NCBI RefSeq assembly: GCF_019279795.1
Contig: NC_056745.1
Span: 508,959,716 to 509,023,715 of the forward strand
Direction: 5' to 3'
Source of the DNA: Protopterus annectens
Taxonomy: Eukaryota > Chordata > Ceratodontiformes > Protopteridae
DNA: 64,000 bases
Under the pieces are notes generated by a model, which saw only the letters and a program-made list of their open reading frames with translations, was not told the DNA's origin and made no database searches. This document shows positions 43,896 to 55,417 of the stretch, one piece after another. The position numbers and the translations under genes were made by a program. Every line of letters starts with the position of its first letter. Positions within the stretch are counted from its first letter, which is position 1.

Positions 43896-43909
43896 GGGGG
43901 GGGGGGGGG
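43896..43909. repeat. G14 mononucleotide run in CR1-a ORF2
   Basis: Fourteen G (C in sense), between the endonuclease and RT parts, at the same place as the C13 run of CR1-b. Confidence 0.92.
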
Positions 43910-44022
43910 TTTGCGCAGAACCTGTCAGCTAGGATGTTGGCAATGTCTGTGGGTTTGGTGTATTTTTTGTCATTTTGGACTAATTCTGAGCATATCTGGG
44001 AATTCCCACCCAGGTTTCTAAC

Positions 44023-45000
44023 CTAACTAAAGAAAGCCTTGTGACTATCCTTAGTGTCCTGTGCAATTTTTCTCTCGAAGCTGGCCTTAGACGATTTTAT
44101 GAGTGCCCGCAATTTTTTGCTAATACTGATCAAAGATGCCTTCCCTTTTTGGGATTTTGCTCCATCATGTAGTAGATTCCTCCTTCTATTGTATAGTTTG
44201 TTTATGGCTGGGGTCCACCAGACAGGACGTCTAACTTTGGAGGATTGGGTCTTGGTTTTATTTGGGATTGCATGATTCATGCATTGTTGAAGGTGTTCAT
44301 AGAATGCATTTATAAAGGATTCTGCTGTCTGGGCCGTACTTTCCACAGGCCCGGGGGCTTTGAAGGATTCCACCACGGTTTTGAGGAGTGTGAAATTTGC
44401 TTTAGAGAAGTTTTTCACTGTGATTTTCTGGGCAGGGGCTGGGGTCGGGATGTGAATATCTAGTGAGATTAGTTTATGGTCTGATCTACCAGTGAGGGAT
44501 ACACTTCTGGTCTGGAGCAGAGAGTCCCCATGTTGGTGATGATCAGGTCCAGTATGTTTTCCCCTCTTGTGGGAGTGGCAACAAGTTATTCCATAGCATT
44601 TGAGTTTATAAATTCTAGGAACCTTTGGGCTAGGGTGTTGGAACTAGAGTAATGCTCCCAGTCTATGTTAGGGTAGTTGAAGTCGCCCAATATAATGGTG
44701 TTTGGAGAGACCTTCATATTTTCCAGTGTTCTCAGGAAGGCCAAGTGGGGCTCCTGGGTTTGGGAGGGGTGGTCTGTAGCAGGCTATAAACTGGAAGGCA
44801 GTTTTACCCACTGTTAATTGCACATGGATAGTCTCTGATGCTTCGTGCTGTGCCACCAACCTGGAGGTGTGGGTATCTGACGAATATTGATACTCCCCCT
44901 CCTTTTGTGGTTTGGTCCAAGTTTTGGGGCCGAAAAACATGGTATGAGGTATAACCTGGTAGTGCTGGGGTGCTCTCGGGAGCCTTGAACCAGGTTTCTG
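44023..45000 (-). pseudogene. CR1-a endonuclease and linker remnants
   Basis: 44668-44940 gives HTSRLVAQHEASETIHVQLT and FIACYRPP, the middle of the APE-like endonuclease, with the GDFN segment damaged (YIGRLQLP in this frame). 44023-44418 gives the linker before RT: VKNFSKANFTLLKTVV-type start, VRRPVWWTPAINKLYNRRR, IAQDTKDSHKAFFS. Matches the same parts of CR1-b. Confidence 0.8.
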
Positions 45001-45115
45001 TTACTGCACAGATATCGATGTTCTCTATGCTAAGGAGAGTTTAGAGTGCGTGCATCTTGAGGTTTAGACTTCTGGCGTTGAGTAGCATTACTCAGTTTCT
45101 TATCCCTTGTGATAC

Positions 45116-46032
45116 CTATGGAGGTGGGTTTGTCTTTTGAGCCTTGCCTAAAAAAGGCACTATGGGGGTGGCAAGAGCCTTTGTCAATATCCGAAAGCCC
45201 AGGGGTGACAGGTGCAAGCCGTCCCTAGCGAAGCATCGTGGCTTGTCGAGCATGTCATCCCAGGCAGACAGGCATTGGATCCCCTTTGAATGACACCAAT
45301 ACTCAAGCCAATTGTTGAAATTGATCATCTTGTCTTCATATTGTGGCATCATTCTTTGTGAGGGTAAAATGCTACTCAAGGTCAGGGTCATACCGGCTTG
45401 GGCTACATGCTCAGAGAGCTTCTCTATGTCTTTTCATGTAGTCCAGGGAAGTACATCTCAGGTCATTCACACCAGCATGGACAATGACTCATATTTGTAC
45501 TTGCCTTGGAGTGACCCGAGTGCTTGTGTTATGTGGCGGATCCTAGCGCCCAACAGGCTGCTCACCGTGACCTTCTCCTTGTTCAGCCTAGTGAGTGGGA
45601 CGTGAGTGGGACGTCAGTGTGCCTGACGATAAAGTCACCTATTACAAGTGTATCAGGTGTGTTGTTTAGCCTTAAGGGCTGTGACTGTTCGGCACACTGG
45701 CTTTGTGAGCTGTGTGTTGCACGTGTTTTGTTTTGGGGTAGCGGTTGCTTGGGTGTCTGCTTTGGAGGTCTCTGCTGCTTATGCAGATTTTTATTTAGAG
45801 CCTCCGAGTATGTTTTTATGTGTTTATGTGTTTGGTTTGCTGTCATGGTAGGTCTATGTGAGACTGGAATTGTAGTGAGTGTGGTTTCCTTCTCCTCCTG
45901 ACTGGTTACGCCAGTACTGAGCTGAGAGAGCTTAGCCTCCAGTTTGGCTATATGGTTGCATCTCTCACATGTGTTGGAATTTGTTGGGAGGAGGAGAGGG
46001 TTGTCTGTGTGTACATGAGGCAATTGTAACAT
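45116..46032 (-). pseudogene. CR1-a ORF1, esterase-type
   Basis: N-terminal piece 45583-46032: CERCNHIAKLEAKLSQLSTG (Cys pair, then a short coiled-coil-like helix), a basic Gln/Pro/Lys-rich middle, then NTPDTLVIGDFIVRHTDVPL, where GDF stands in the place of the GDS nucleophile box of SGNH hydrolases. C-terminal piece 45116-45391: MMPQYEDKMINFNNWLEYWC and RDGLHLSPLGFRILTKAL, the Asp-x-x-His box. A frame break lies between. CR1 ORF1 esterase domains are known; the loss of Ser here suggests inactivity of this copy. Confidence 0.75.
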
Positions 46033-46050
46033 TGCCTCAAGATTCCCAGA

Positions 46051-46584
46051 TTCACCAGTTGGACCAGAGAGGAGATTGACAACTGACCTTTGGACATGCT
46101 AGAATAGTATTGGGAATTCCTTTATAATTGAAAGTTCTGGCAGTCAGAGGCAGAGGGGAACTGAAATAAAATGGCCTTAGGACAAAAACTCAGTTAAATA
46201 TTCATCAGTGTCCATAAAACACATTAAAAGGGTTTATAAAGCGCACAGAAACTCAGAACCAGCTTAAGACAAACAGTATAACTCTTGTACTGAAAGAGAA
46301 ATATAACTCAAAGTACACGGAATTTTCCAGTGAGGAAAAAAACAAGCAAATCAGCAGTACACACATTTCAAGCACAGACAGAGGAAAGAATAAAAACCCA
46401 ACAGGGTTTGTTATCGAACCTTGGCAGCTGAAGTAAACCAGAGAAAAGCAGTCTTCCAAGAGATGCTTCTCTTTCTGTGGCACCAGAAAACTGGGGTCCT
46501 GTCTGTGGGTTTGAAGGGCAGTCCTGGGTCCTGCCACATGTCTGGCCTGTCTCACCCACAGACAGGCAGTGTGAATTCTGAACG
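46051..46584. other. Stretch without clear feature
   Basis: No clear coding remnant. One short block near 46440 (AAAGCAGTCTTCCAAGAGA) resembles the antisense of the DIRS recombinase near 22340, so a small DIRS piece may be present. Confidence 0.35.
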
Positions 46585-47340
46585 CACTTTAGGTAAGAAC
46601 GATGGATTTTGTCCTGAGGGAAACCCTATTTTTGTGAAATATTAAGTATGGCTGCTTAATAGAAAGGGCTTGCAATTCCGAAACTCTGCGTGCTGATGTA
46701 ATAGCCACCAAGAAAATGGCCTTCCAAGAAAGATATTTCAGTTCACAAGAAGAGGCAGGTTCAAAGGGCAGAAGAATAATTTTGGGCAGGATTATGTTTA
46801 AGTTCCACGGAGTAGGAGATGATCTGATCGGTAGTTTTAAGTGCATCATACCATTCAAAAAAGCCTCAGCCAGCTTATTAGACATACCATTTTCAGATGG
46901 ACCTATATGAAAATTGGAAACAGCAGCCAGATGGACTCGAATGGCTGCTGCTGTAGCTCTTTCACTGAACAGTTTTGTTAAGACATTCCGAAATATCAGA
47001 AATGGATGCCAGGAAATGGTCAATGTTATTCTGCTGTGTCCAGATGGAAAATCTTTTCCACTTACTGAGGTAAAGTTTCCTGGTTGAAAATTTGTGAGAC
47101 AAGAGAATATGTCGAGACTCTTCTGATAAATTCTGGAACCTGGCTATTCTGGGAATTGGAGCAGCCAAGCTGTCAGTCTGATGGACTGGAGAGTTGGTCA
47201 ACAGATCTGGCACTGGGTCCAGGATCCAAGGCTCCTCCAGTAGACGAGGCTTCAGGAAGGGGAACCAAATTTGACAAGGCCAATATGGGGCTATTAGCTG
47301 TAGCATAGACTAGATCTAGGACTGCTGAATCTAGCTTTGT
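46585..47340 (-). pseudogene. DIRS methyltransferase-like end and recombinase N-terminal half (remnant)
   Basis: Sense: LIAPYWPCQIWFPFLKPRLL (methyltransferase-like end) at 47270, KFSTRKLYLSKWKRFSIWTQ (recombinase N-terminus), then in a second frame RVHLAAVSNFHIG, LLPFEPASSCELKYLSWKAI and VAITSARRVSELQALSIKQP with the first catalytic Arg. It stops at 46589, so HxxR and Tyr are missing. It could be the continuation of DIRS G beyond CR1-b, or an independent copy. Confidence 0.72.
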
Positions 47341-47879
47341 TTGTATAACAAGCCTTTCTGTGTTGGAGGAAAGCCCTCTAGCTGATCAGTGGGAGTGGTA
47401 AGCACTAGGTAACCTGTCTACCACACAAGTTGTGGTTCTGGCCCAGAAATTGTAGTTATTGGCCGTTTGGGCAATCTTCCATCTCTATCAACTTTCCGAT
47501 TTGAAAGCCTGCATTTGCACTTGTTTCTGTCCTGTAACTCGTCTAGTGCAGATACAGTTTTAGCACTTAAATTTGCTGAATTGTGCTCAGCACTTGTAAG
47601 CACTAAATAAGCTACTAATTACTATAGCACTCAACCTTCCTCGTTACCTAGAGTTTTTGTACTTACTTTTTCCACTTGCTTAGAGAAAAACAGCTCTTGT
47701 GCTCACTTTCCTCACTTATCTAGAGGAAAACAGTTTTTTATTCAGGCATGTCCAAGGGTCAGCTCCCAGTGTTCTCCTGTCTATCTGATGAATCTGTGCA
47801 TCTTGAGGCAATGCAGAAATTGCCTCATGTCCACAGACAACCCTCTCCTCCTATCACCAAACACTACAACCTGTGAGAG

Positions 47880-48680
47880 ATGCACTATCTAGCCAAACTG
47901 GAGGTAAAGCTCTCTCCAACCAAGACTGAACTTGACAGTCACGAGGAGAAGGTAAACATTTGCACTACACCACACTCATCACATAGTCTCACTAAAGCTA
48001 CACCACCAAAATTCACACATAGTAACACAAAAACATTTGAGAAGGCTCTCAATAATAATCTGTCTAAACAGAGACCTCCAAAGCAGAAACGCACGCAACC
48101 TCCATCCCCCAACACAACCCAAATGAGACATAGCCCACAGACTCAGTGTGCCACTCAACCACAGCCAATAAGGCAAAACAACGTACCCAACACAGTAGTC
48201 ATAGGTGACTATACTCAGGCACACTGACGTCCCACTCATCAGGCAAACAAGGATAAGGTTACTGTCAGCTGCCTGTCGGGTGCCAGGATCCGCCACATAA
48301 CCCACGCACTCAGGACAATCCACAAGTACAAATATGACTGCCATTGTCCATGTTGGTGTGAATGACCTGAGAAGTACCTCCCTGGACTACATGAAAGAGA
48401 CATGAAAGAACTCTCTGATCTTGTAGCCCAGGCAGGTCTGAACCTAGCCCCGAGTAGCATTCTGCCATCACCCAGAATGATACCGCAGTACAAGGACAAA
48501 ATGATTGACTTCAACAATTGGCTATGCTTCTGGTGTCATTCTAAGGGGATCCAGTATCTGTCTGCTTGGGATGACATGGTCGACAGACCACAATGCTTTG
48601 CCACATATGGCCTGCACCTGTCACCCCTGGTATTCCGGATACTGGCTAAGGCTCTTGCTGCCCCTATAGTGCCTTTTTAG
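47880..48680 (+). pseudogene. CR1-b ORF1, esterase-type
   Basis: First part 47880-48227: a coiled-coil-like LAKLEVKLSPTKTELDSHEE, a basic Pro/Gln/Lys-rich middle, then NTVVIGDY, the position of the SGNH nucleophile box, followed by a frameshift and stop. Second part 48402-48680: SSILPSPRMIPQYKDKMIDF and YGLHLSPLVFRILAKALAAP. Here the Asp of the DGLH box is Tyr. The start used by the parental element is probably upstream: TTTCERCTI-type codons precede 47880. Confidence 0.72.
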
Positions 48681-48751
48681 GCAAGGTTCAAATGAGAAAT
48701 TCACCACCGTAACAGGAACAGGCAAGCAAAAACTGAGGGTAATGCTACTCA

Positions 48752-49447
48752 ATGCTAAGTCTAAATCTCAAAATGCACTCACTCAAGGCTCTCCTTAAAA
48801 TGGAGAACATCGATATCTGTGCAGTGACTGAGACCTGGTTCAAGGCTCCAGACAGCACCCCTGCACTACCAGGCTATAACACATACCACACTTTTCGGCC
48901 ATGTAACCTGAACCGAAACACCAAAGGCGGAGGTGTGTCCATATTCATTAAGGATATCCACACCTCCAGGCTAGCTGCTCAGCATAATGCATCTGAGGTT
49001 ATCCAAGTGCAATTAACACTGGGTAAAACTGCAATCCAAATTGTAGTTTGCTACAGATCCCCCACCATGCCCCAGGATTCCCACTCTTTTCTTGATGTAC
49101 TGGAAAATATTAGGGTTCAACCAAACACCCTAATAATGGGCGACTTCAACTACCCCACCATTAACTGTGGAAACTACTCGTGTACCAACTCCTTAGCTCA
49201 ACGCTTTCTGGAATTCATAAACTCCAGTGCCCTGGATCAACTTATCGACACCCCCACCAGGGTCAACAATATCCTAGACCTAGTCATTACCAACATGAGT
49301 GACTGGTGTTCCACACCTGAAGTCAAGTCCTCATTGGTCCGATCAGACCATAAGCTAATCACCCTTGATAACCACATCCTGCCCCCACCTCCCATTAAGG
49401 AAACCACGGTAAAAAAATTTCTCCAAAGCCAACTTCATGGTTCTTAA
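48752..49447 (+). pseudogene. CR1-b ORF2 endonuclease domain
   Basis: 231 open codons, APE-like endonuclease that would nick target DNA to prime reverse transcription. Visible blocks: ICAVTETWFKAP (catalytic Glu), GGGVSIFIKDIH, IVVCYRSPTMPQ, NTLIMGDFNYPTINC (Asp and Asn), ILDLVITNMSDW, SLVRSDHKLITL (Asp-His pair). All expected residues are seen, so this is the best preserved CR1 domain in the window. Upstream LRVMLLNAKS is in another frame: a frameshift just before 48752 removes the native start. Confidence 0.88.
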
Positions 49448-49473
49448 GACAGAAGTGGTGAACTTCGACACCC

Positions 49474-50808
49474 ATGCAGATGGACAATACAGTTACAACT
49501 GCTAAATCCTACACAAATGCACTCTATAAGCACTTACACGAGTGCATGGATAGTGCTATCACAAACAGAACCAAGGCGCTATCCTCCAAAAAAAGGAAGC
49601 CAATCTGGTGGTCCCCTGTCATAAACAAACTGTACAACAGAAGGAAGAAACTGTTGCAAAAAGAGTAAAATCCCATGAGTGGAGGAGCTCCCTGGTCGGC
49701 CTCAGTAAGAAGCCATCTCTTACAAGATCCTCCAAAGCTAGCTACGAAAACAAAATCGCCACTAATTCTAAGGACAACCCCAAAGCATTCTATAGCTATG
49801 TCAAGAATCTCAATGGCAACACCGAAATCTGCTCAGAGTTACAGCACAACGGCACGAAAATTACAGAACCAACTGATATTGCCAACATCCTGGCAGGTTT
49901 AGTGCTAACTTTACCCCCCCCCCCCCAGCCCCTAAAGGGCCCATATCTATACAGGAAGAATGCAGAATCCCTGTAATTACAACTACCCAGGTAAAAGCTG
50001 CACTCTCTAAAGCCAAAAACACAGCATCCATGGGACTGGACAACATCCCAGGCTGCGTTTTACACGAACTTCAGAAAGAACTGGCTCCCCACTTAAGCAC
50101 CATGTTCAATAATAGCCTCGCATCAGGCTTTGTGCCCACTGAATGGCACAGTTATCCCACTTCACAAAGAGGGAGCCACCACTGATCCCGAGAACTATTG
50201 ACCTATTAGCCTAATGAGCCTGTTCTGCAAGGCCATGGAATGTATCATGGAACTCAAATACATTGGTAACCTCCAAACTCTGGATCCCACCCAGTTCGGG
50301 TTTGTGAAAGGCAGATCATGCCTCCTGAACCTGATCGACTTCTTTGAGGCAGCCCCTCAAGCCGTAGATGAGGGTAAGGTGGTTCACACAGCCGATCTTG
50401 ACCTCGCTAAGGCTTTCAACACCTTCCCCCATTCTGGAATTATAGCTAAACTCACTAAACTAGGTATAAATCCCTATGTCACAAGATGGGTTGCCAACTG
50501 GCTCACTGACAGAACCCACACTGTAAACGTTGCAGACTCAAAATCTGACCTCAAAGCAGAGACAAGTGGAGTACTAAAGGGTTCCATCCTGGGACCTCTC
50601 CTGTTTGGCATCTACTTCTCTGAAGTACAGGCTAACACAAGGTCTCTGGCTAACCAAGTTCGCAGATGACTGCAAACTAGGAGCCATAGACAAGTCCCCA
50701 AATGATGTGGACATCCTACAGAAGGGCCTCGCTGAGACAGATGCTTGGTATCAGAGCCATGGCCTCAGGCTCAATGCCAAAAAGTGCAAGTGTCATCCCC
50801 TTTGGTAA
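49474..50808 (+). pseudogene. CR1-b reverse transcriptase and linker
   Basis: Linker 49474-49976 with KRKPIWWSPVINKLYNRRKK and DNPKAFYSYVKNLNG. RT in at least three frames: VKAALSKAKNTASMG near 50000, FGFVKGRSCLLNLIDFFEAA, DLDLAKAFNTFPHSGI (motif A; the catalytic second Asp is Asn), TSGVLKGSILGPLLFGIYF (motif B; the family's VPQGS is altered) and KFADDCKLGAID (motif C). A C13 run at 49914-49926 and a frame change near 50640 interrupt it. Confidence 0.85.
49914..49926. repeat. C13 mononucleotide run in CR1-b ORF2
   Basis: Thirteen C, in the linker just before RT, positionally equivalent to the G14 run of CR1-a at 43896-43909 on the opposite strand. Confidence 0.92.
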
Positions 50809-51487
50809 AACCTCTGTACCCATGAACTACCATATAGGCAGCAATCTACTTAACACCGAATGCGTGATAAGAGACCTTGTGACCCAGGTGGACAGTAGTC
50901 TCTCCTTGGATAGTCACATTGCCACAGTAGTCAGGAAGTCCTTCTACATGGCACACCATCATAAAAGGGTTCTCATCCAGGGAAGAAAAAAAAAAAAAAG
51001 AGGTCATTGTTCCCCTCTACTCGACACTCAGTAGACCCATTATATAGAGTACAACGCCCTTTTTGGAATGTACCTCACAAAACATCTGCAGCAGCTGTAA
51101 AGGCCACAGAAGTACCTCACAAAGAGGATTACTGGCCTCAAACAAATGCCCTACACTGACTGTCTCAAAAAACTCCAGCTTTACTCCGTGGCATATCGCC
51201 TACTCTGAGGTGATCGCTGCCTAACATATAAAGCTATGTCAAACCCAGAGATAATAAACAGGACATGCTGGAGGGATAGATTCCTGTCCCAGAGACTTCC
51301 CATACACTGGAACTGGCTACCCATCTATGTCGAGCAAAGCTCTTCATTATCACTCTTCAAGACAAATCTTGAGGAGTGGATGGGAAACGGGAAATACACC
51401 CTGGGATCACTTCTCCGTCCCTGCTCGACAGTGGCACAGGAAAATAACTTTCTTGGGTGGAGTAAGCCAGGGAATCTTGTTGGCTAG
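50809..51487 (+). pseudogene. CR1-b ORF2 C-terminal domain
   Basis: Pieces in three frames: ECVIRDLVTQVDSSLSLDSH near 50860-50920, RKSFYMAHHHKRVL, a 13-base A run at 50986-50998, LYSTLSRPI-like near 51020, then RTCWRDRFLSQRLPIHWNWL and SLSLFKTNLEEWMG at 51260-51390. It corresponds to 42296-42960 of CR1-a. Confidence 0.8.
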
Positions 51488-51540
51488 GCTTACATAGGCC
51501 CTTGGGACGATAGCCTAGTACCTACTTATGAACTTGTAAG

Positions 51541-52511
51541 TGTTCTGCCCAGGAAACTGGCTTTCTGCAATACTTTGGGAGTCCGTGGAAAGGGAGGGAA
51601 AGTATATAGGAGTCCCAGAGACCAATCATGGACGTGTGTGTCCCTCGGGGGTTGTCCCTGTCGAGGAATCAGGGCAAGGTAGTTGCTGCAATTGGTGTTT
51701 GTGAGGGGGGCAAAAAGGTCACAGCAAGGCTGGCCCAATCTGCAGAAAATCATTTCTACCATTTCTTTCTTGAGAGACCACTGGTGAGGCAACAGAATAG
51801 CTCTGCTGAGTCTGTCCGCTATCAAATTGGATTTCCCCGGAATGTGCATTGCTATCAGAAAACGCTGGGTGGACTCTGCCCATTTCCATAATCTTAGAAC
51901 CTCTCGACACAGGGGGTAGATTTGGTTCCTCCTCCTTTATGTACCAGACTACGGACATGTCTGACTGGATTGCAATCGTGCCTAGGGAGAGAGTCTTGAG
52001 AGGACTGCAATGCTCAAAGAACCACTCTCATCTCCAGGACGTTTATGTGCAAATGAGCCTCGTGAGCCTGCCATGTACCTTGGGCTGTCTGTCCCTGACA
52101 ATGCCCCCCACACCCAATCAGGGAGGCATCTGTGGTTACTGCTGCAACTGGAGTGGGGAGGACAAATGGACGTCCCATAGTCACCATCTCGGACATCAGC
52201 CACCACTGAAGATCGTTCTTACAAGAGTTGGTAATCAGAACTAGGTGATTAATCGGTAAATCCTGAAACGTCCACTGTATAAATAGCAGCCACTGAAGAA
52301 TGCGCATGTGAGATCTCGCAAGGGGTATTGCAATAATCGCTGCTGCCATAGTGCCGAGCAGCATGAGAATCTGTGATGCTGGTGCTTTTTGTCTTGACAG
52401 GAGATCCACAATTTGTTTTCGAAGGGTAATCACTCTTTTGGGAGCGAGCTTCAGGGACATGCTGACCGTGTCCAAGTCTGCTCCTATAAAGACTGTACGT
52501 TGCTGCAGCAA
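51541..52511 (-). pseudogene. DIRS G RNase H and methyltransferase-like start
   Basis: Sense: FIGADLDTVSMSLKL, linker KAPASQILMLLGTMAAAIIA and SHMRILQWLLFIQW, then AVTTDASLIGCGGHCQGQTA, HLHINVLEMRVVL (Glu of the second acid box), SVVWYIKEE with the third acid lying just upstream in another frame, HIPGKSNLIADRLSR (last Asp) and LGQPCCDLFAPLTN, then LYTFPPFPRTPKVLQ. The four acidic positions can be traced, across two frame changes. Confidence 0.78.
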
Positions 52512-52596
52512 TAAAGCAGACTTTTCTGAATTTATCGTAATACTCAGCTGTAAGCATAGATCTATGGTAGCATCCCTTGCCCGAATAAGTTGATGC

Positions 52597-53338
52597 TTAG
52601 TGGGGGCGGTAAGGAGTCAGTCGTCCAAGTAAGGAAACACCTGGATTTCTAAATGTCTCAAGTGAGCCATGACCACTGCCATACATTTGGTGAACACTCT
52701 GGGGGCTGTAGTGAGACCAAAGGGCAGGGCCCGAAACTGAAAGTGACTGGCTCCCAGCCTGAAGCGCAGATGATCCCTGGATGGCCTGGCCATTTTGATA
52801 TGGTAGTACGCATCCTGGAGAGCTATAAAGCACATCCAATTGTCCCTCACTAAGAACGAGAGAATGGACTGAAGCATGACCATCCGGAACTTCGTCTTTA
52901 CACATATTTGTTGAGTCTGCTGAGGTCCAAAATAGGTCTCCTATCCAGTCTTCTTTGGTACCAAAAAGAATCTTGAGTAAGTTCCGGATCCTTGCTAGTC
53001 TGCTGGGACTGGCTGGATGACATTTTTGCAATAGTTTTTGGACCTCTATGGATGCCACATCCCGTAGACTGGGTGGAACGTCTGGGATTCCTTTTGTTGG
53101 TCTGGGTTGTGAGAGAAAGGGGATGGAATATCCTCTGGATATGACATTTTGTACCCACTGGTCTTCTGAGATTTTTAGCCAGGCGTCTAGGTACAACGAC
53201 AAACATCCCCCCAACTGCCTCCAGAGCAGGACAGTCGGTCCTCCTTTCAGGAGCGCTGATAGGGCTTCCCAAGGAACTGATCTCTGTCACCCTGGTTCTG
53301 TGGACCCCCTCTGCCACGTGGGCGTAGTCTTCCACCAT
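52597..53338 (-). pseudogene. DIRS G reverse transcriptase
   Basis: Sense: LKISEDQWVQNVISRGYSIP, GIPDVPPSLRDVASIEVQKL, then, after a frame change near 52990, RRPILDLSRLNKYV, VRDNWMCFIALQDAYYHIKM (motif A), FQFRALPFGLTTAPRVFTKC (motif B) and IQVFPYLDD (motif C) followed by TGA, where other copies have CLIQ. Catalytic Asp residues are retained. It belongs to the DIRS RT type by the PFGLxTAPRVFTK motif. Confidence 0.85.
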
Positions 53339-53479
53339 TGCCTCCCCCCATCTTGCGAGTTTGGAAAGGCTCCTTCGGTCTTACGGAGCCACATTTTCCC
53401 TCCCCGTTGACCTTTGGGATAAGGTCTAGTGGGGGTAGAAAAATGGGCTCCTACGGCAGATAGAGTCTTACCGTCTTGC

Positions 53480-55417
53480 TCACATCTGGTGAGGGTCTCT
53501 AACTTTTGGTCCAAACAAGGAAGAACCATCGAAGGGGGCATTCACAAATGATGACTTAAAAGGTTCTGCAAAAGAACATAAGCGCATCCAAGAATGTCTT
53601 CGCAAAGCAATTCCTGTACCCGCAGCCCTACTCATTCCATCAGCTGCATAAGACGTGAGGCGCATGGAAGAGTTTACAATGGAGTTGAGGGTAGCAAGCT
53701 GAGACGTCACCTTGTCCGCTGCAGAACCGGCTACTGCACCCTGGAGAGCATCTCCAAACTCCTTCAGGAGATCTCGCAGAAGCCTTGAAGTGGGTTAGAT
53801 AGTTCAATGACCGAAGGGCAAAGGTCGTAGAACTGAACATGCGCTTCCCGCATCTGTCCATGATCCTAGACTATTAGGAGGATGGACAGATGTAGAAGTC
53901 TCAGACATCTCTTTTTTAGGGGCTGCCGCCACCACCATGGCATAAACAGGTATGGGTTTGGATAAGGAGGACTTATCTTGAGGTGCTGAAATGCACTTGC
54001 TGGGCCTTCTAGGAACAGGCTTCATAGAATCTGGTAACTCCCATGCCCTTTGAGACAAAAGATACATCAACTCATTGAATGGCAGAGATACCCAAGAGGT
54101 GGAGGGTCGAGACCTGAAAGCCTTCAGGAGCACAGATTTGTCCTCGGTAGGGTTTATGGGCTGCCAGTCTCCCCTCTGCTTAAGGATCTCAAGGATATGC
54201 CTGAAGGAAATATCCTCAGAGGGGGGACTTGGGGACCCTTCAGATTCCTCCAAATCGGTGTCCGACGTGTTGGATTCCTGAAAGGAATCTAAATGTCTCC
54301 TCTTACATAACCACTTCCGAGGAACCTCCTCAGTAGGAATCTCTGGGGAGGTCTCGGAAGAGCAGGGTTCCTCCAAAGGGGCATCCTGAGGCTCAGGGTC
54401 CTTACGCTTACAGTGAACCTGTGGTAGTGGAGAAGATGTAGGCCACCTTTTGGGAGGAGGTGGCCATACCAGAGGTTTTGGAAGTCCGTGGGGGGGGCAA
54501 AGCCCTCCTCATGGCATCGAAGGCCCCACGGCTCCAATGCGAGGAAGCACCAGGGTCCGAAGACACCTAAGACTCCTCCCGCAACAAAACCGCTGGCTCC
54601 GAGCCCGAGGTAGGAGCCACACTCATCCGTGCCGAAGCCCCAAGAGGAAGAGTCAGAACAGATGTAACGTTCTGACGCCCCCAGAACAGACAGGAGAGTG
54701 TTTGCTCCCAGATTCCACCGCCTGAGCAGAGGATATTAGGGTGGTCGGTACAGACAGGTCAGAAGTGAGTGTCAGCACAGACGGTTCCACCGACGACTGA
54801 ATAGCCTCCTCCGGCTCAGATGTCTTGATTAGAGTCAGAGGAGGATCAGAAACAATAGGAGAGGACTTTGTTGGTTCCAAAGCTGCTCGAGTCAAAGCAG
54901 ACAGAATTTTAGCAAGCGCCGGATCCTGTAAAAGTCTCCACATCACTAGGTCCACGTCCAAATCAGAGTCTGGAAGCCCGAGAGGAAACCGATGGAACCG
55001 GTGAACCCAGAATCGGGGATCTCAAGGTAGGAGATACTGGTTCCAAGACTGGGGACCGGCTCCTACCAGCAACCTGTACGGTCGGGTTCAGATGATATTG
55101 GAGCAGAGACCGTAGCCTTTTTGGAAGATTTCGGAATCGAATAAGCCAAACCAGTGGTAGAGGCTGGAGAAGGTGGTTTTGGTTGTCCTGGAGCAGAATC
55201 CAAGTCTGATTGGAAAGCAGACAATCAATCCCCGCTCCACTACCTTACGTTTTCTTTCAGCCAACACTCTAGAGCTGAACCCATGACAAATGAAACAAAC
55301 CCCCTGTAAATGGACTTCACCCAAGCAATACACACATGTGGAGTGGCCATCAGTAATAGACATCTTTTGCCTACATTTAGGGCATCTTTTAAACCCTGAT
55401 TTTGCCTTCTCAGACAT
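53480..55417 (-). pseudogene. DIRS G gag-like protein
   Basis: Start at Met 55415-55417: SGFKRCPKCRQKMSITDGHS, then TCVYCLGEVH and CFICHGFSSR, three CxxC pairs, a fuller zinc-ribbon array than in the other copies. Central acidic linker: 53804-54376 has SNTSDTDLEESEGSPSPPSE and ISFRHILEILKQRGDWQPIN. Helical part 53480-53861: MFSSTTFALRSLNYL, GIALRRHSWMRLCSFAEPFK, FVNAPFDGSSLFGPKVRD. Three or more frame breaks. Confidence 0.78.

Larger units (their letters stand above)
42190..46050 (-). mobile_element. CR1-like LINE copy a, nearly full length
   Basis: Minus strand. 5' end near 46050, ORF1 45116-46032, ORF2 endonuclease 44023-45000, RT 43069-43900, C-terminal domain 42296-42960, and 3' end GCCTAGTATGAACCTATGAA near 42195. 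It shares ORF1, ORF2 and the 3' tail with copies b, c and d. Confidence 0.9.
47341..51538 (+). mobile_element. CR1-like LINE copy b, long
   Basis: Plus strand. A presumed 5' UTR from about 47341 to 47870 (start uncertain), ORF1 47880-48680, ORF2 48730-51487, and a 3' end with GATAGCCTAGTACCTACTTA at about 51509-51528. The 3' tail (GGCTAGGCTTACATAGGCCC) also occurs in copies a and d and in the solo tail at 56665. It lies against DIRS G at 51540. Confidence 0.85.

Noticed and set aside
45648-45901. Plus-strand frames rich in Cys, Val and Phe that look membrane-like
   Set aside because: Antisense of the Gln/Lys/Thr-rich ORF1 middle of CR1-a; hydrophobicity is a by-product of complementing that composition.
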